NCBI GenBank assembly: GCA_050618055.1
Contig: JBNLVK010000122.1
Location: 1 to 64,000 of the forward strand
Direction of reading: 5' to 3'
DNA: 64,000 bases
DNA from: CALDCK01 sp050618055
GTDB taxonomy: Bacteria > Myxococcota_A > UBA9160 > SMWR01
Shown here piece after piece: positions 35,451-43,336 of the stretch (positions are counted from its first letter, which is position 1; every line of letters starts with the position of its first letter). Both the position numbers and the translations under genes were made by a program. The notes under the pieces were generated by a model. It did no database searches. It saw only the letters and a program-made list of their open reading frames with translations, and was not told where the DNA came from.

Positions 35451-36584
35451 GTGGAGTCGAGCGGACGTCCGCGATGGCTCGAGCGCCACGGGCTGCAGCG
35501 ATTGCTCGACGCGCTGTCCGAGCGCGGCTTCGTCGTGCACGGCCCGGTGGTCCGCGACGGCGCCCTGGTCTTCGCCCCGGTTCGCGAGGTCGCCGAGCTG
35601 GCGGTGGGCCTGCGGGACCACCAGGAGCCGGGCGGATACCGGCTCGAGCCCAGCGACGACGGACGCGTGTTCGGCATCGTCCACGGTCCGGGCGCGCTCA
35701 AGCCCTTCGTGTTCGCGCCGCGCGAGCCGCTGCTCCAGGTGCGCATGGACGGTCCCGGCGGCGACTTCGCGTGCGAGCCGGTCGTGCCGGACGGACCGCC
35801 CGTCGCGGTGATCGGCGTGCGTCCCTGCGACGTGGCCGCGCTGGCCGTGCAGGACCGGATCTTCCTGGGCGACCGGCTGCCCGACGCCCACTACGCAGCG
35901 CGCCGCGCGCGGCTCTTCACGGTGGCCGTGAACTGCACGCGCTCGGTGGACACCTGCTTCTGCACGTCGATGGGGACGGGACCCGAGGCGGCGACGGGCT
36001 TCGACCTCTCGCTCACCGAGCTGGACGGGGGCTTCGTGGTGCGGGCCGGGTCCGAGGCGGGCGAGGAGGTGGCCGCCGCGCTTTCCCTGCCCGAGGCCCC
36101 CGGCGAGGCGTGTCGCGAAGAACGGCGCGACCTCGACGCCTGCGCGCAGGGCATCGGTCGCCGCCTCGACACGAGCGACCTGCCCGACCTGCTCTACGAC
36201 AACCTGCGGCACCCGCGCTGGGACGACGTGGGCGAGCGCTGCCTCGGCTGCTCCAGCTGCACGCTCGTGTGTCCCACCTGCTTCTGTCACGACCAGCGCG
36301 ACGAGCCGAGCCTGGACGGGAAGGCGTCGCTCCGGGTGCGCGAATGGGATTCGTGCTTCGACCCGGACCACAGCCAGATCCACGGCATCAACTTCCGCGA
36401 CCGGGTGCGCGACCGCTACCGCCAGTGGCTCGTGCACAAGCTCGCCAGCTGGATCGACCAGTTCGGAAGCTCGGGCTGCGTGGGCTGCGGGCGCTGCCTC
36501 ACCTGGTGTCCGGTGGGGATCGACCTGACCGAGGAGGTGGCCGCGATCCGGGAGACGAGCGGCGAGACGGAGCCGGCCCGGTGA
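35451..36584 (+). CDS. hydB: NiFe hydrogenase beta subunit, 4Fe-4S dicluster (group 3b type)
   Basis: 377-residue electron-transfer subunit of the cytoplasmic NAD(P)-linked hydrogenase/sulfhydrogenase. Seen: RPCDVAA, CTRSVDTCFC, and two C-terminal ferredoxin motifs, CLGCSSCTLVCPTCFC and CVGCGRCLTWCPVGID, as in HydB of archaeal sulfhydrogenase I. GTG 35451 is chosen because GGGAGG lies 8 nt upstream; an in-frame GTG at 35442 overlaps that site. It is the first gene of an 11-gene operon in beta-gamma-delta-alpha-protease-hypABCDEF order, and its stop overlaps the gamma gene (GTGA). Confidence 0.88.
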   Translation: MESSGRPRWLERHGLQRLLDALSERGFVVHGPVVRDGALVFAPVREVAELAVGLRDHQEPGGYRLEPSDDGRVFGIVHGPGALKPFVFAPREPLLQVRMDGPGGDFACEPVVPDGPPVAVIGVRPCDVAALAVQDRIFLGDRLPDAHYAARRARLFTVAVNCTRSVDTCFCTSMGTGPEAATGFDLSLTELDGGFVVRAGSEAGEEVAAALSLPEAPGEACREERRDLDACAQGIGRRLDTSDLPDLLYDNLRHPRWDDVGERCLGCSSCTLVCPTCFCHDQRDEPSLDGKASLRVREWDSCFDPDHSQIHGINFRDRVRDRYRQWLVHKLASWIDQFGSSGCVGCGRCLTWCPVGIDLTEEVAAIRETSGETEPAR

Positions 36585-37429
36585 GCGCGCCGCTGTCGAG
36601 CGCCCAGGCGCTGGTGCCGGAGCCGGCGGAGATCGTGGAGAAGCGCAGCTTCGGCAGCGAGCTCCACGCCTACCGACTGCGCCTGCGCGACCCGGCCGCG
36701 TGCGCCCGCTTCGACTTCCTGCCGGGTCAGTTCAACATGGTGTACGTGCCGGGCGTGGGCGAGGTGGCCATCTCCATCTCGTCCGACCCGGACGACGAGG
36801 ACCTGGAGCACACGATCCGCATCGTCGGCCGCACCACCCGGGTGATCGACCGCCTGGACGTGGGCGACGTGCTGGGCCTGCGCGGACCCTACGGATCCTT
36901 CTGGCCCCTGCTCGAGGCGCGCTGGAAGGACGTGGTGGTGGTGACCGGCGGTCTGGGCTGCGCTCCGGTCACGGGAGCCATCGACTACATGTTCCGGCGG
37001 CGCGGGAGCTACGGGCGCATCTCCATCCTGCACGGGGTGAAGAAGCCGGCCGACCTGGTGCACCGGGAGCGCTTCGACGCCTGGCGGCGCGAGCCCGACA
37101 CCCACGTGGGGCTCACCGCCGACCAGCCCGACCGGGCCTGGCGCGACCGCGTGGGCGTGGTGACCGAGCTGTTCGAGGAGGTGGAGATCGACCCGGTGCG
37201 CACGATCGCCTTCATGTGCGGCCCCCAGATCATGTCGAAGCTGGCGGTCCGCATCCTGGAGCGCCGCGGCGTCCCCGCCGAGCGCATCTTCCTGTCGCTC
37301 GAGCGCAGCATGAAGTGCGCGGTCGGGCTGTGCGGCCACTGCCAGCTCGGGCCCGCGTTCGTGTGCAAGGACGGCCCCATCTTCTCCCACGCCCGCATCG
37401 GCCGCTTCCTCGAGGTGCGCGGGCTGTGA
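36581..37429 (+). CDS. hydG: NiFe hydrogenase gamma subunit, FAD/NAD(P)-binding diaphorase
   Basis: 282-residue flavoprotein that connects the hydrogenase to NAD(P)H. Seen: an N-terminal flavin-binding barrel (FLPGQFNMVYVPGVGE), the nucleotide-binding half with VVTGGLGCAPVTGAID, FMCGPQIM, and a C-terminal 2Fe-2S-type cysteine cluster (MKCAVGLCGHCQLGPAFVC). This is the plan of HydG of sulfhydrogenase and of dihydroorotate dehydrogenase PyrK. GTG start overlapping the beta stop. It is not the radical SAM maturase also called HydG. Confidence 0.88.
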   Translation: MSAPLSSAQALVPEPAEIVEKRSFGSELHAYRLRLRDPAACARFDFLPGQFNMVYVPGVGEVAISISSDPDDEDLEHTIRIVGRTTRVIDRLDVGDVLGLRGPYGSFWPLLEARWKDVVVVTGGLGCAPVTGAIDYMFRRRGSYGRISILHGVKKPADLVHRERFDAWRREPDTHVGLTADQPDRAWRDRVGVVTELFEEVEIDPVRTIAFMCGPQIMSKLAVRILERRGVPAERIFLSLERSMKCAVGLCGHCQLGPAFVCKDGPIFSHARIGRFLEVRGL

Positions 37430-38226
37430 CGGCGGTCGGGTCGGAGCAGCCGCGGCCCCGCCTGGCCGTCTACAAGTTCGCCTCCTGCGACGGTTGCCAG
37501 CTCCAGCTGCTGAACCTGGAGGACGAGCTGCTGGTGCTGGCGGAGCGCTTCGACATCGTGCAGTTCCTGGAGGCGTCGAGCCGGGTGGTCGAGGGGCCGT
37601 GCGACGTCGCGCTGGTGGAGGGCAGCATCAGCACCCCGTCCGATGCCGAGCGCATCCAGGCCGTCCGCCAGCAGGCCGGTCAGCTGGTGACGATCGGTGC
37701 CTGCGCCACCGCCGGCGGCATCCAGCACCTGCGCAGCCGGGTCGACGTCGAGGACTGGAAGCGCGCAGTGTATCCCCATCCCGAATGGATCGAGACCCTG
37801 GCCACGTCCACGGCCATCTCGGACCACGTGCACGTCGACCACGAGATCCAGGGCTGCCCGGTGGACAAGGGCGAGGTGCTGCGCGTGCTGCTGCGCGGTC
37901 TGCTGGGCACCACGCCCGATCCGCCGCGCGGCAGCGTCTGCGGCGAGTGCAAGCGCGACGGCCGGGTGTGCGTGACGGTCGCGCGCGGGATCCCGTGCCT
38001 GGGGCCGGTCACCCGGGCCGGCTGCGGCGCCCTGTGTCCGGCGCTGGGACGGGGCTGCTACGCGTGCTTCGGTCCCACCGAGGACCCGAACACGGCGTCC
38101 CTGTCGAACCGCTTCGCCGAGCTGGGCGTGCCGCGCCGCGACGTGGCCCGCAGCTTCCGCGGGATCCAGGGGCAGCGTCCCGCCTTCCAGCGCGCCGCCG
38201 AGGCGCTGGAGGACGACGATGGCTGA
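37426..38226 (+). CDS. hydD: NiFe hydrogenase small (delta) subunit
   Basis: 266-residue Fe-S subunit relaying electrons to and from the NiFe site. Seen: proximal-cluster motif SCDGCQLQLLN (first Cys pair), TIGACATAGGIQ, IQGCPVDKGE, then further cysteines in CGECKRDGRVC and CLGPVTRAGCGALCPALGRGCYAC, matching the NADH:quinone oxidoreductase 20-kDa/group 3 hydrogenase delta family. No Tat signal, so cytoplasmic as expected for group 3. GTG start overlaps the gamma stop; the 3' end overlaps the large-subunit start by 8 bp. Confidence 0.9.
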   Translation: MTAVGSEQPRPRLAVYKFASCDGCQLQLLNLEDELLVLAERFDIVQFLEASSRVVEGPCDVALVEGSISTPSDAERIQAVRQQAGQLVTIGACATAGGIQHLRSRVDVEDWKRAVYPHPEWIETLATSTAISDHVHVDHEIQGCPVDKGEVLRVLLRGLLGTTPDPPRGSVCGECKRDGRVCVTVARGIPCLGPVTRAGCGALCPALGRGCYACFGPTEDPNTASLSNRFAELGVPRRDVARSFRGIQGQRPAFQRAAEALEDDDG

Positions 38227-39520
38227 GCGGCGCACCATCGAGGTGGGCGCGCTGGCCCGCGTGGAGGGCGAGGGCGCGCTCCACGTGACCGTCGAGGACG
38301 GCGAGGTGCGCGACCTGCGCCTGCGCATCTACGAGCCGCCGCGCTTCTTCGAGGGCTTCCTCCAGGGTCGCGCGCTCGAGGAGCTGCCCGACCTGACGGC
38401 GCGCATCTGCGGCATCTGCCCGGTCGCCTACCAGATGAGCTCGGTGCACGCGATCGAGAAGGCGCTGGGGATCACACCCGACCCTGCGACGCGCGCGCTG
38501 CGCCGGCTCTACAACGCCGGCGATTGGATGGAGAGCCACCTGCTCCACATGATGTTCCTGGCGGCGCCCGACTTCCTGGGGCTCGACGACGGCATGGCCG
38601 TGGCGCGGCTGCACCGCGAGCCGGTGGAGCGCGCGCTGCGGCTGCGCAAGCTGGGCAACCGCATCCTGAGCCTGCTGGGCGGGCGGCCGGTGAACCCGGT
38701 GGGCGTCTGCATCGGCGGCTTCCATCGTGCGCCGACGCGGGAGGAGCTTTCGTCGCTGGCCGAGGCGCTGCGCGCCGAGCGCGGCGAGGCGGAGGTGCTG
38801 CTCGAGTGGTTCGCCACGCTGCCGGTGCCGCGCCGCCCGCAGGACGTCGAGCTGGTGGCGTTGCGCCACCCGGACGAGTACCCGATGAACGAGGGACGCA
38901 TCGCCTCCTCGCGCGGCCTCGACATCGCGGCCGACGCCTTCGAGGACACCTTCGAGGAGCTCCAGGTCCCCCACTCGACGGCGCTCCACAGCCGCATCCG
39001 CGGCGGCGGCTCCTACCTGGTGGGGCCCCTGGCGCGCGTCACGCTGAACCGGGAGCGGCTCTCGCCGGCCGCGGGGGCGGCGCTCGAGCGCGTGGCCGAC
39101 CGCTTCGCGACGCCCGATCCGGCCGCGTCGGTCTTCGCCCGGGGCGTCGAGGTGATCCAGGCCATGGACGACGCGCTGGCGGCGATCGAGGCGGTGGCAG
39201 CGGCCGGACCGGTGCGCGTGCCGGACTGGACGCCGCGCGTCGCGGAGGGGATCGCGGTGACCGAGGCACCGCGGGGCCTGCTGGCGATCCGCGTCCGCGG
39301 CGACGCGCGCGGCGACGTGGAGCACGTGCGCATCGTGCCGCCGACCTCCCAGAACCAGGCACAGATCGAGGCCGACCTGCGCGCCCTGGTGCCGCATCTG
39401 CTCGACCGGCCCCACGAGGAGATGCAACGCCGCTGCGAGTCGGCGATCCGGGACTACGACCCCTGTATCTCCTGCGCGGTCCACTTCCTCGACCTCGAGG
39501 TGGAGCGGGTGCCGTCGTGA
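38219..39520 (+). CDS. hydA: NiFe hydrogenase large (alpha) subunit
   Basis: 433-residue catalytic subunit. Seen: N-terminal RICGICP (Cys64, Cys67) and C-terminal DPCISCAVH (Cys416, Cys419, His422), the four Ni ligands and the processing site. Eleven residues follow His422 and would be cut off by the protease encoded next. EVGALARVEGEG at the N-terminus is typical. With the beta, gamma and delta genes upstream it forms a group 3b-type bidirectional NADP-linked hydrogenase (sulfhydrogenase-like); direction of use in the cell (H2 evolution as an electron valve, or uptake) is not evident. Confidence 0.93.
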   Translation: MAERRTIEVGALARVEGEGALHVTVEDGEVRDLRLRIYEPPRFFEGFLQGRALEELPDLTARICGICPVAYQMSSVHAIEKALGITPDPATRALRRLYNAGDWMESHLLHMMFLAAPDFLGLDDGMAVARLHREPVERALRLRKLGNRILSLLGGRPVNPVGVCIGGFHRAPTREELSSLAEALRAERGEAEVLLEWFATLPVPRRPQDVELVALRHPDEYPMNEGRIASSRGLDIAADAFEDTFEELQVPHSTALHSRIRGGGSYLVGPLARVTLNRERLSPAAGAALERVADRFATPDPAASVFARGVEVIQAMDDALAAIEAVAAAGPVRVPDWTPRVAEGIAVTEAPRGLLAIRVRGDARGDVEHVRIVPPTSQNQAQIEADLRALVPHLLDRPHEEMQRRCESAIRDYDPCISCAVHFLDLEVERVPS

Positions 39521-39984
39521 GGATCCAGGTGGTGGGCATCGGCACCGACCGGGGCGACGACGCGGCCGGACTGCGCGTGGCCGAGCGGCTGGCGGGGCGG
39601 CTTCCGCCGGGCGTCGGCGTGGTCGCCTGCCGCCGGCCCGGTCCCGACCTGGCGACGGCGCTCGACGGCGTCGACGCCGCCGTGCTGGTCGTCGCGGTGC
39701 GCTCCGGCGCGCCGCCCGGCCGCGTGCAGCGCATCGCGCCCGAGCAGCTGCCCGAGGCGCGCGCCTGGTCGAGCCACGGCCTGGGACTGGTCGAGGGGCT
39801 GGCCCTGGCGCGGGCGCTGGGGCGCGCGCCGGCGCGGCTCGCGATCGTGGGCATCGAGGGCCGCCGCGCCGACGGCGACGCGCGCTCCCGCGAGGTCGAG
39901 CGCGGCGTCGACCGGGCCTGCGCCTGCGTGCTCGGCATCGTCGGCGAGCTGCGCGGCGAGCACGTCGCACCCGGAGGAGGTTGA
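39517..39984 (+). CDS. hydrogenase maturation endopeptidase
   Basis: 155-residue HyaD/HycI-family protease that removes the C-terminal peptide of the large subunit after nickel insertion. Seen: the N-terminal GIGTDRGDDAAGLRVAERL, containing the conserved metal-binding Asp of the GNxxxxDDGxG-type motif, and SSHGLGLVEGLALARALG in the position of the conserved His. The GN is replaced by GT here. GTG 39517 overlaps the large-subunit stop (GTGA). Its place directly after hydA fits its role. Confidence 0.85.
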   Translation: MRIQVVGIGTDRGDDAAGLRVAERLAGRLPPGVGVVACRRPGPDLATALDGVDAAVLVVAVRSGAPPGRVQRIAPEQLPEARAWSSHGLGLVEGLALARALGRAPARLAIVGIEGRRADGDARSREVERGVDRACACVLGIVGELRGEHVAPGGG

Positions 39985-39986
39985 TC

Positions 39987-40229
39987 GTGCACGAGGCGCG
40001 CCTGTGCCTGTCGCTGCTGTCGCTGGCCGACGAGCACCTGGCCCGCGACGGCGGCGATCGGATCCTGGCGCTGCGGGTCGAGGTGGGCGCGCTGTCGGGG
40101 GTGGAGCCCGAGGCGCTGGCGTCGGCGTTTCCCATCTGCGCCGCCGGCACCGCCGCCGACGGCGCCGAGCTGCGGCTCGAGCGCACGCCCGGGCGCTCGC
40201 TCGTGCTGCGCGACATGGAGGTCGTCTGA
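39987..40229 (+). CDS. hypA: HypA-like nickel chaperone lacking the zinc-finger segment
   Basis: 80 residues against about 113-120 for normal HypA. Starting at GTG 39987 the protein reads MHEARLCLSLLSLADE, giving the invariant Met-His-Glu nickel-binding N-terminus; GGAGGAGG lies 6 nt upstream. An in-frame TTG at 39981 would destroy this N-terminus. After ELRLERTPGR the sequence jumps directly to SLVLRDMEVV, which aligns with the C-terminal strand of E. coli HypA. The two CxxC zinc-binding motifs and about 35 residues between are absent. No frameshift explains it: no zinc finger exists in the other frames. The stop overlaps hypB (TGATG). It is probably a real, compact variant. Confidence 0.8.
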   Translation: MHEARLCLSLLSLADEHLARDGGDRILALRVEVGALSGVEPEALASAFPICAAGTAADGAELRLERTPGRSLVLRDMEVV

Positions 40230-40948
40230 TGTGTGGAACCTGTGGCTGCGGCCGCACCGAAGCGGACCCCGATCACGCAGCACTCCACGCCCGGGAGTCG
40301 CGCCGGGTGGAGGTCGAGCGCTCGCTGCTGGAGGACAACGACCGGCGGGCCGAGGCGCTGCGCAAGCGGCTGGCGGCGCGGGGCATCGAGGCCGTCGGGC
40401 TGCTCGGCAGTCCGGGCGCCGGCAAGACCGCGCTGCTCGAGGCGACGCTGCGCGCGCTCGGGCAGGGCGCGGCGCGCGAGGCGGTCGTCGAGGGCGACTG
40501 CGCCACCGACCTGGATGCGCGCCGCGTGGCGGCCTGCGGCGCCCGCGTGGCCCAGGTGGCCACCGGCTCGCTGTGCCACCTGGACGCGCACCTGGTGGAG
40601 CACGCCCTCGCGGACCTGGACCTGGCCGGCGTGCGCCGCCTGTGGATCGAGAACGTCGGCAACCTGGTGTGTCCGGCGCCCTTCGCCTGCGGCGAGTCGC
40701 GGCGCGTCGTGCTGGTGTCGGTCACCGAGGGCGACGACAAGCCGGAGAAGTATCCGTCCATGTTCGCTGCCGCCGACCTGCTGGTGGTGAGCAAGCTCGA
40801 CCTGCTGCCCCACGTCGACTTCGACCTGGAGCGCTGCCTGGCCGGCGCGCGGCGCGCGAAGCCGGGGATCGCGACGCTCGCGCTGTCGGCCCGCGACGGC
40901 ACGGGACTCGACGGCTGGCTTCGCTGGCTGGGCGCGGAGGGCGCCTAG
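40229..40948 (+). CDS. hypB: hydrogenase nickel-incorporation GTPase HypB
   Basis: 239-residue SIMIBI GTPase that delivers nickel to the large subunit. Seen: N-terminal MCGTCGCG, the high-affinity CxxCGC nickel site known from E. coli HypB; P-loop GSPGAGKT; ENVGNLVCP with the metal-binding Cys at the dimer interface; VSKLDLL specificity segment. It lacks the His-rich N-terminal stretch of rhizobial HypB. The ATG overlaps the hypA stop. The intact nickel sites may compensate for the reduced HypA. Confidence 0.93.
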   Translation: MCGTCGCGRTEADPDHAALHARESRRVEVERSLLEDNDRRAEALRKRLAARGIEAVGLLGSPGAGKTALLEATLRALGQGAAREAVVEGDCATDLDARRVAACGARVAQVATGSLCHLDAHLVEHALADLDLAGVRRLWIENVGNLVCPAPFACGESRRVVLVSVTEGDDKPEKYPSMFAAADLLVVSKLDLLPHVDFDLERCLAGARRAKPGIATLALSARDGTGLDGWLRWLGAEGA

Positions 40949-40950
40949 CC

Positions 40951-41169
40951 GTGTGCCTGGCGGTCCCCGGCCAGGTGCGCAGCGTGCGCGTCGAGGACGG
41001 GCTGCGCGTGGCGCGGGTCGACTTCTCCGGCGTGGCCAGGGAGGTGTGCCTCGAGACGCTGCCCGAGGCGGAGGTCGGCGACTGGGTGCTGGTCCACGCC
41101 GGCTTCGCCCTGCAACGGCTCGACGCGCCGGCGGCGGACGAGCTGCTCGGCTGGCTGGGGGACGCGTGA
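40951..41169 (+). CDS. hypC: hydrogenase maturation chaperone HypC
   Basis: 72-residue HypC/HupF chaperone that carries the Fe(CN)2CO unit between HypD and the large subunit. Seen: N-terminal MCLAVPGQV (GTG start, essential Cys2) and DWVLVHAGFALQRLD in the C-terminal half. Starts 2 nt after the hypB stop and its stop overlaps hypD (GTGA). Confidence 0.93.
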   Translation: MCLAVPGQVRSVRVEDGLRVARVDFSGVAREVCLETLPEAEVGDWVLVHAGFALQRLDAPAADELLGWLGDA

Positions 41170-42263
41170 GGTACGTCGACGAGTACCGCGATCCGTCGGC
41201 GGTGAAGCGTCTGGTCGAGGCGCTGCTCGCCCGAGCCACGCGCCGCTGGACGCTGATGGAGGTGTGCGGCGGCCAGACCCACTCGATCCTGGCCAGCGGG
41301 CTCGACGGGCTGATCGGCGATCGGGTCGAGCTGCTGCATGGCCCGGGCTGCCCGGTCTGCGTGACGCCGCTCGAGACCCTCGACCGCGCGCGGGCGCTGG
41401 CGGAGCTGCCCGACGTGGTGCTGTGCAGCTTCGGGGACATGCTGCGCGTGCCCGGCTCCGACGGCGACCTGTTCGCGGCCCGCGCCCGCGGCGCCGACGT
41501 GCGCGTGGTGTACTCGCCGCTCGACGCCGCCCGGCTGGCCGAGCGCCTGCCCGAGCGCCGCGTGGTGTTCCTGGCGGTGGGCTTCGAGACGACGGCCCCG
41601 GCGGTGGCGGGCGCGGCCCGCTGGGCCTGCGAGCGCGGTCTCGCGAACTTCCACCTGCTGGTCTCCCACGTGCGCGTGCCGCCGGCCCTCGAGGCCATCG
41701 CGTCGGCGCCCGACGCGCGCGTCGACGGCTTCCTGGCGGCGGGTCACGTGTGCACGGTGATGGGGACCGGCGAGTACGATCCGATCGTGCGCGCCCACGG
41801 GCTGCCGATCGTCGTCACCGGCTTCGAGCCGGTCGACATCCTCCAGGGGGCGTTGCGCGCCGTCACCCAGCTGGAGCGCGGCGAGGCGCGGGTCGAGATC
41901 CAGTACGCCCGGGCGGTGCGGCCGGCGGGCAACCCGGCGGCGCGCGCGCTGGTGGACGAGGTGTTCGAGGTGTGCGACCGGCCCTGGCGCGGCATCGGCG
42001 TGCTGCCCGGCGGCGGGCTGCGGCTGCGGGGGCGCTACGCCCGGCTCGACGCCGCGCGCCTGCTGCCCGGTCGGCTGGCCGTCGCCGCCGAGCCGGACCG
42101 CTGCCGCGCCGCCGACGTGCTGCGCGGCCGGCTGCGTCCGCCCGAGTGCCCGGCCTTCGGCGGCGAGTGCCGGCCCGAGCACCCGCTGGGCGCCCCCATG
42201 GTCTCGGCGGAGGGCGCCTGCGCGGCCTACTTCGCCTACCGCCCGGTCGAGGAGCGGGCATGA
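41166..42263 (+). CDS. hypD: hydrogenase maturation factor HypD
   Basis: 365-residue Fe-S protein that, with HypC, assembles the Fe(CN)2CO moiety. Seen: CGGQTHSI, GPGCPVC with the two redox cysteines, VGFETTAP, GFLAAGHVCTVMG, GFEPVDILQG, and C-terminal CPAFGGECRPEHPLGAPMVS-type cysteine ligands of the [4Fe-4S] cluster. GTG start overlapping hypC; stop overlaps hypE (ATGA). Confidence 0.95.
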   Translation: MRYVDEYRDPSAVKRLVEALLARATRRWTLMEVCGGQTHSILASGLDGLIGDRVELLHGPGCPVCVTPLETLDRARALAELPDVVLCSFGDMLRVPGSDGDLFAARARGADVRVVYSPLDAARLAERLPERRVVFLAVGFETTAPAVAGAARWACERGLANFHLLVSHVRVPPALEAIASAPDARVDGFLAAGHVCTVMGTGEYDPIVRAHGLPIVVTGFEPVDILQGALRAVTQLERGEARVEIQYARAVRPAGNPAARALVDEVFEVCDRPWRGIGVLPGGGLRLRGRYARLDAARLLPGRLAVAAEPDRCRAADVLRGRLRPPECPAFGGECRPEHPLGAPMVSAEGACAAYFAYRPVEERA

Positions 42264-43336
42264 CGCGGCGTCCCGACGTGGATGCGCTGCTCGCGCCGAG
42301 CTGCCCGTCGCCTTCGGGCGACGCGACGGCCGATCGGGTCCAGCTCTCCCACGGCGCCGGCGCCGGGGCGACCGCGCGCCTGTTCGACGAACTGCTGCTG
42401 CCCGCCTTCGCCAACCCGGCCCTGGCGGCGCGCCACGACGGCGCCGTGCTCGACCTGCCCGGGGGAGCCGGGCGCCTCGCCTTCACCACCGACACCTTCG
42501 TGGTGAGTCCGCTGGCGTTTCCCGGCGGCGACATCGGCGCGCTCGCGGTGCACGGCACGCTGAACGACCTGGCCATGTGCGGCGCCCGGCCGCTCGCCCT
42601 GTCGTGCGGGCTGGTGCTCGAGGAGGGCCTGCCCCTCGAGCGGCTGCGCAGCGTGGTGACGTCGCTCGGTCGCGCCGCCGAGGCGGCCGGCGTTCCGATC
42701 GTCACCGGCGACACCAAGGTGGTGGAGCACGGCAAGGGCGACGGCGTGTTCGTGAACACGGCCGGCGTGGGCGTGGTGCCGGACGGTCGCGCGCTGGCGC
42801 CGGACCGCGTGCGGCCCGGCGACGCCGTGCTGGTGTCGGGCGACCTGGCGCGCCACGGCGTGGCGGTGCTGTCGGTGCGCGAGGGCATCGCCTTCGAGAG
42901 CCCGGTCGAGAGCGACAGCGCGGCGCTGCCGGGGCTGGTGGAGGCGCTGCTCGCGGCGGCGCCCGACGTCCACTGCCTGCGCGATCCCACCCGCGGCGGC
43001 GTGGGCGCGGTGCTCCACGAGATCGCGGCCGCGTCCGGTGCCGAGATCGAGCTGCACGAGGCGTCGCTGCCGCTGGACCCGGCGGTGGAGGCGGCCTGCG
43101 AGCTGCTGGGTCTCGACCCGCTGTTCCTCGCCAGCGAGGGAAGGCTGCTGGCGTTCGTGCCCGAGGCGCGGGTCGACGCCGCGCTGGCGGCGTTGCGCGC
43201 CCACCCGCTGGGGCGCGGCGCTGCGCGCATCGGTCGCGTCGGCGAGGGGCCGGCCCGGGTGGTGGTGGAGACGCGCATCGGCGCCCGCCGGCTGCTGCCG
43301 CTGCCGGCCGGCGAGCCGCTGCCGCGCATCTGCTGA
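42260..43336 (+). CDS. hypE: hydrogenase maturation protein HypE (carbamoyl dehydratase)
   Basis: 358-residue PurM/AIR-synthase-fold enzyme that dehydrates the S-carbamoyl group on its C-terminal Cys to thiocyanate, the source of the CN ligands. Seen: HGAGAGAT, TTDTFVVSP, HGTLNDLAM, GDTKVVE, RDPTRGGVGAVLHE and the exact C-terminal PRIC. ATG overlaps hypD; stop overlaps the hypF start (TGATG). Confidence 0.95.
   Translation: MTRRPDVDALLAPSCPSPSGDATADRVQLSHGAGAGATARLFDELLLPAFANPALAARHDGAVLDLPGGAGRLAFTTDTFVVSPLAFPGGDIGALAVHGTLNDLAMCGARPLALSCGLVLEEGLPLERLRSVVTSLGRAAEAAGVPIVTGDTKVVEHGKGDGVFVNTAGVGVVPDGRALAPDRVRPGDAVLVSGDLARHGVAVLSVREGIAFESPVESDSAALPGLVEALLAAAPDVHCLRDPTRGGVGAVLHEIAAASGAEIELHEASLPLDPAVEAACELLGLDPLFLASEGRLLAFVPEARVDAALAALRAHPLGRGAARIGRVGEGPARVVVETRIGARRLLPLPAGEPLPRIC

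Noticed and set aside
39981..40260. Frameshift or sequencing error as the reason for the short HypA
   Set aside because: No CxxC zinc-finger coding exists in the alternative frames, the N- and C-terminal HypA parts are in the same frame, and hypB starts immediately afterwards.
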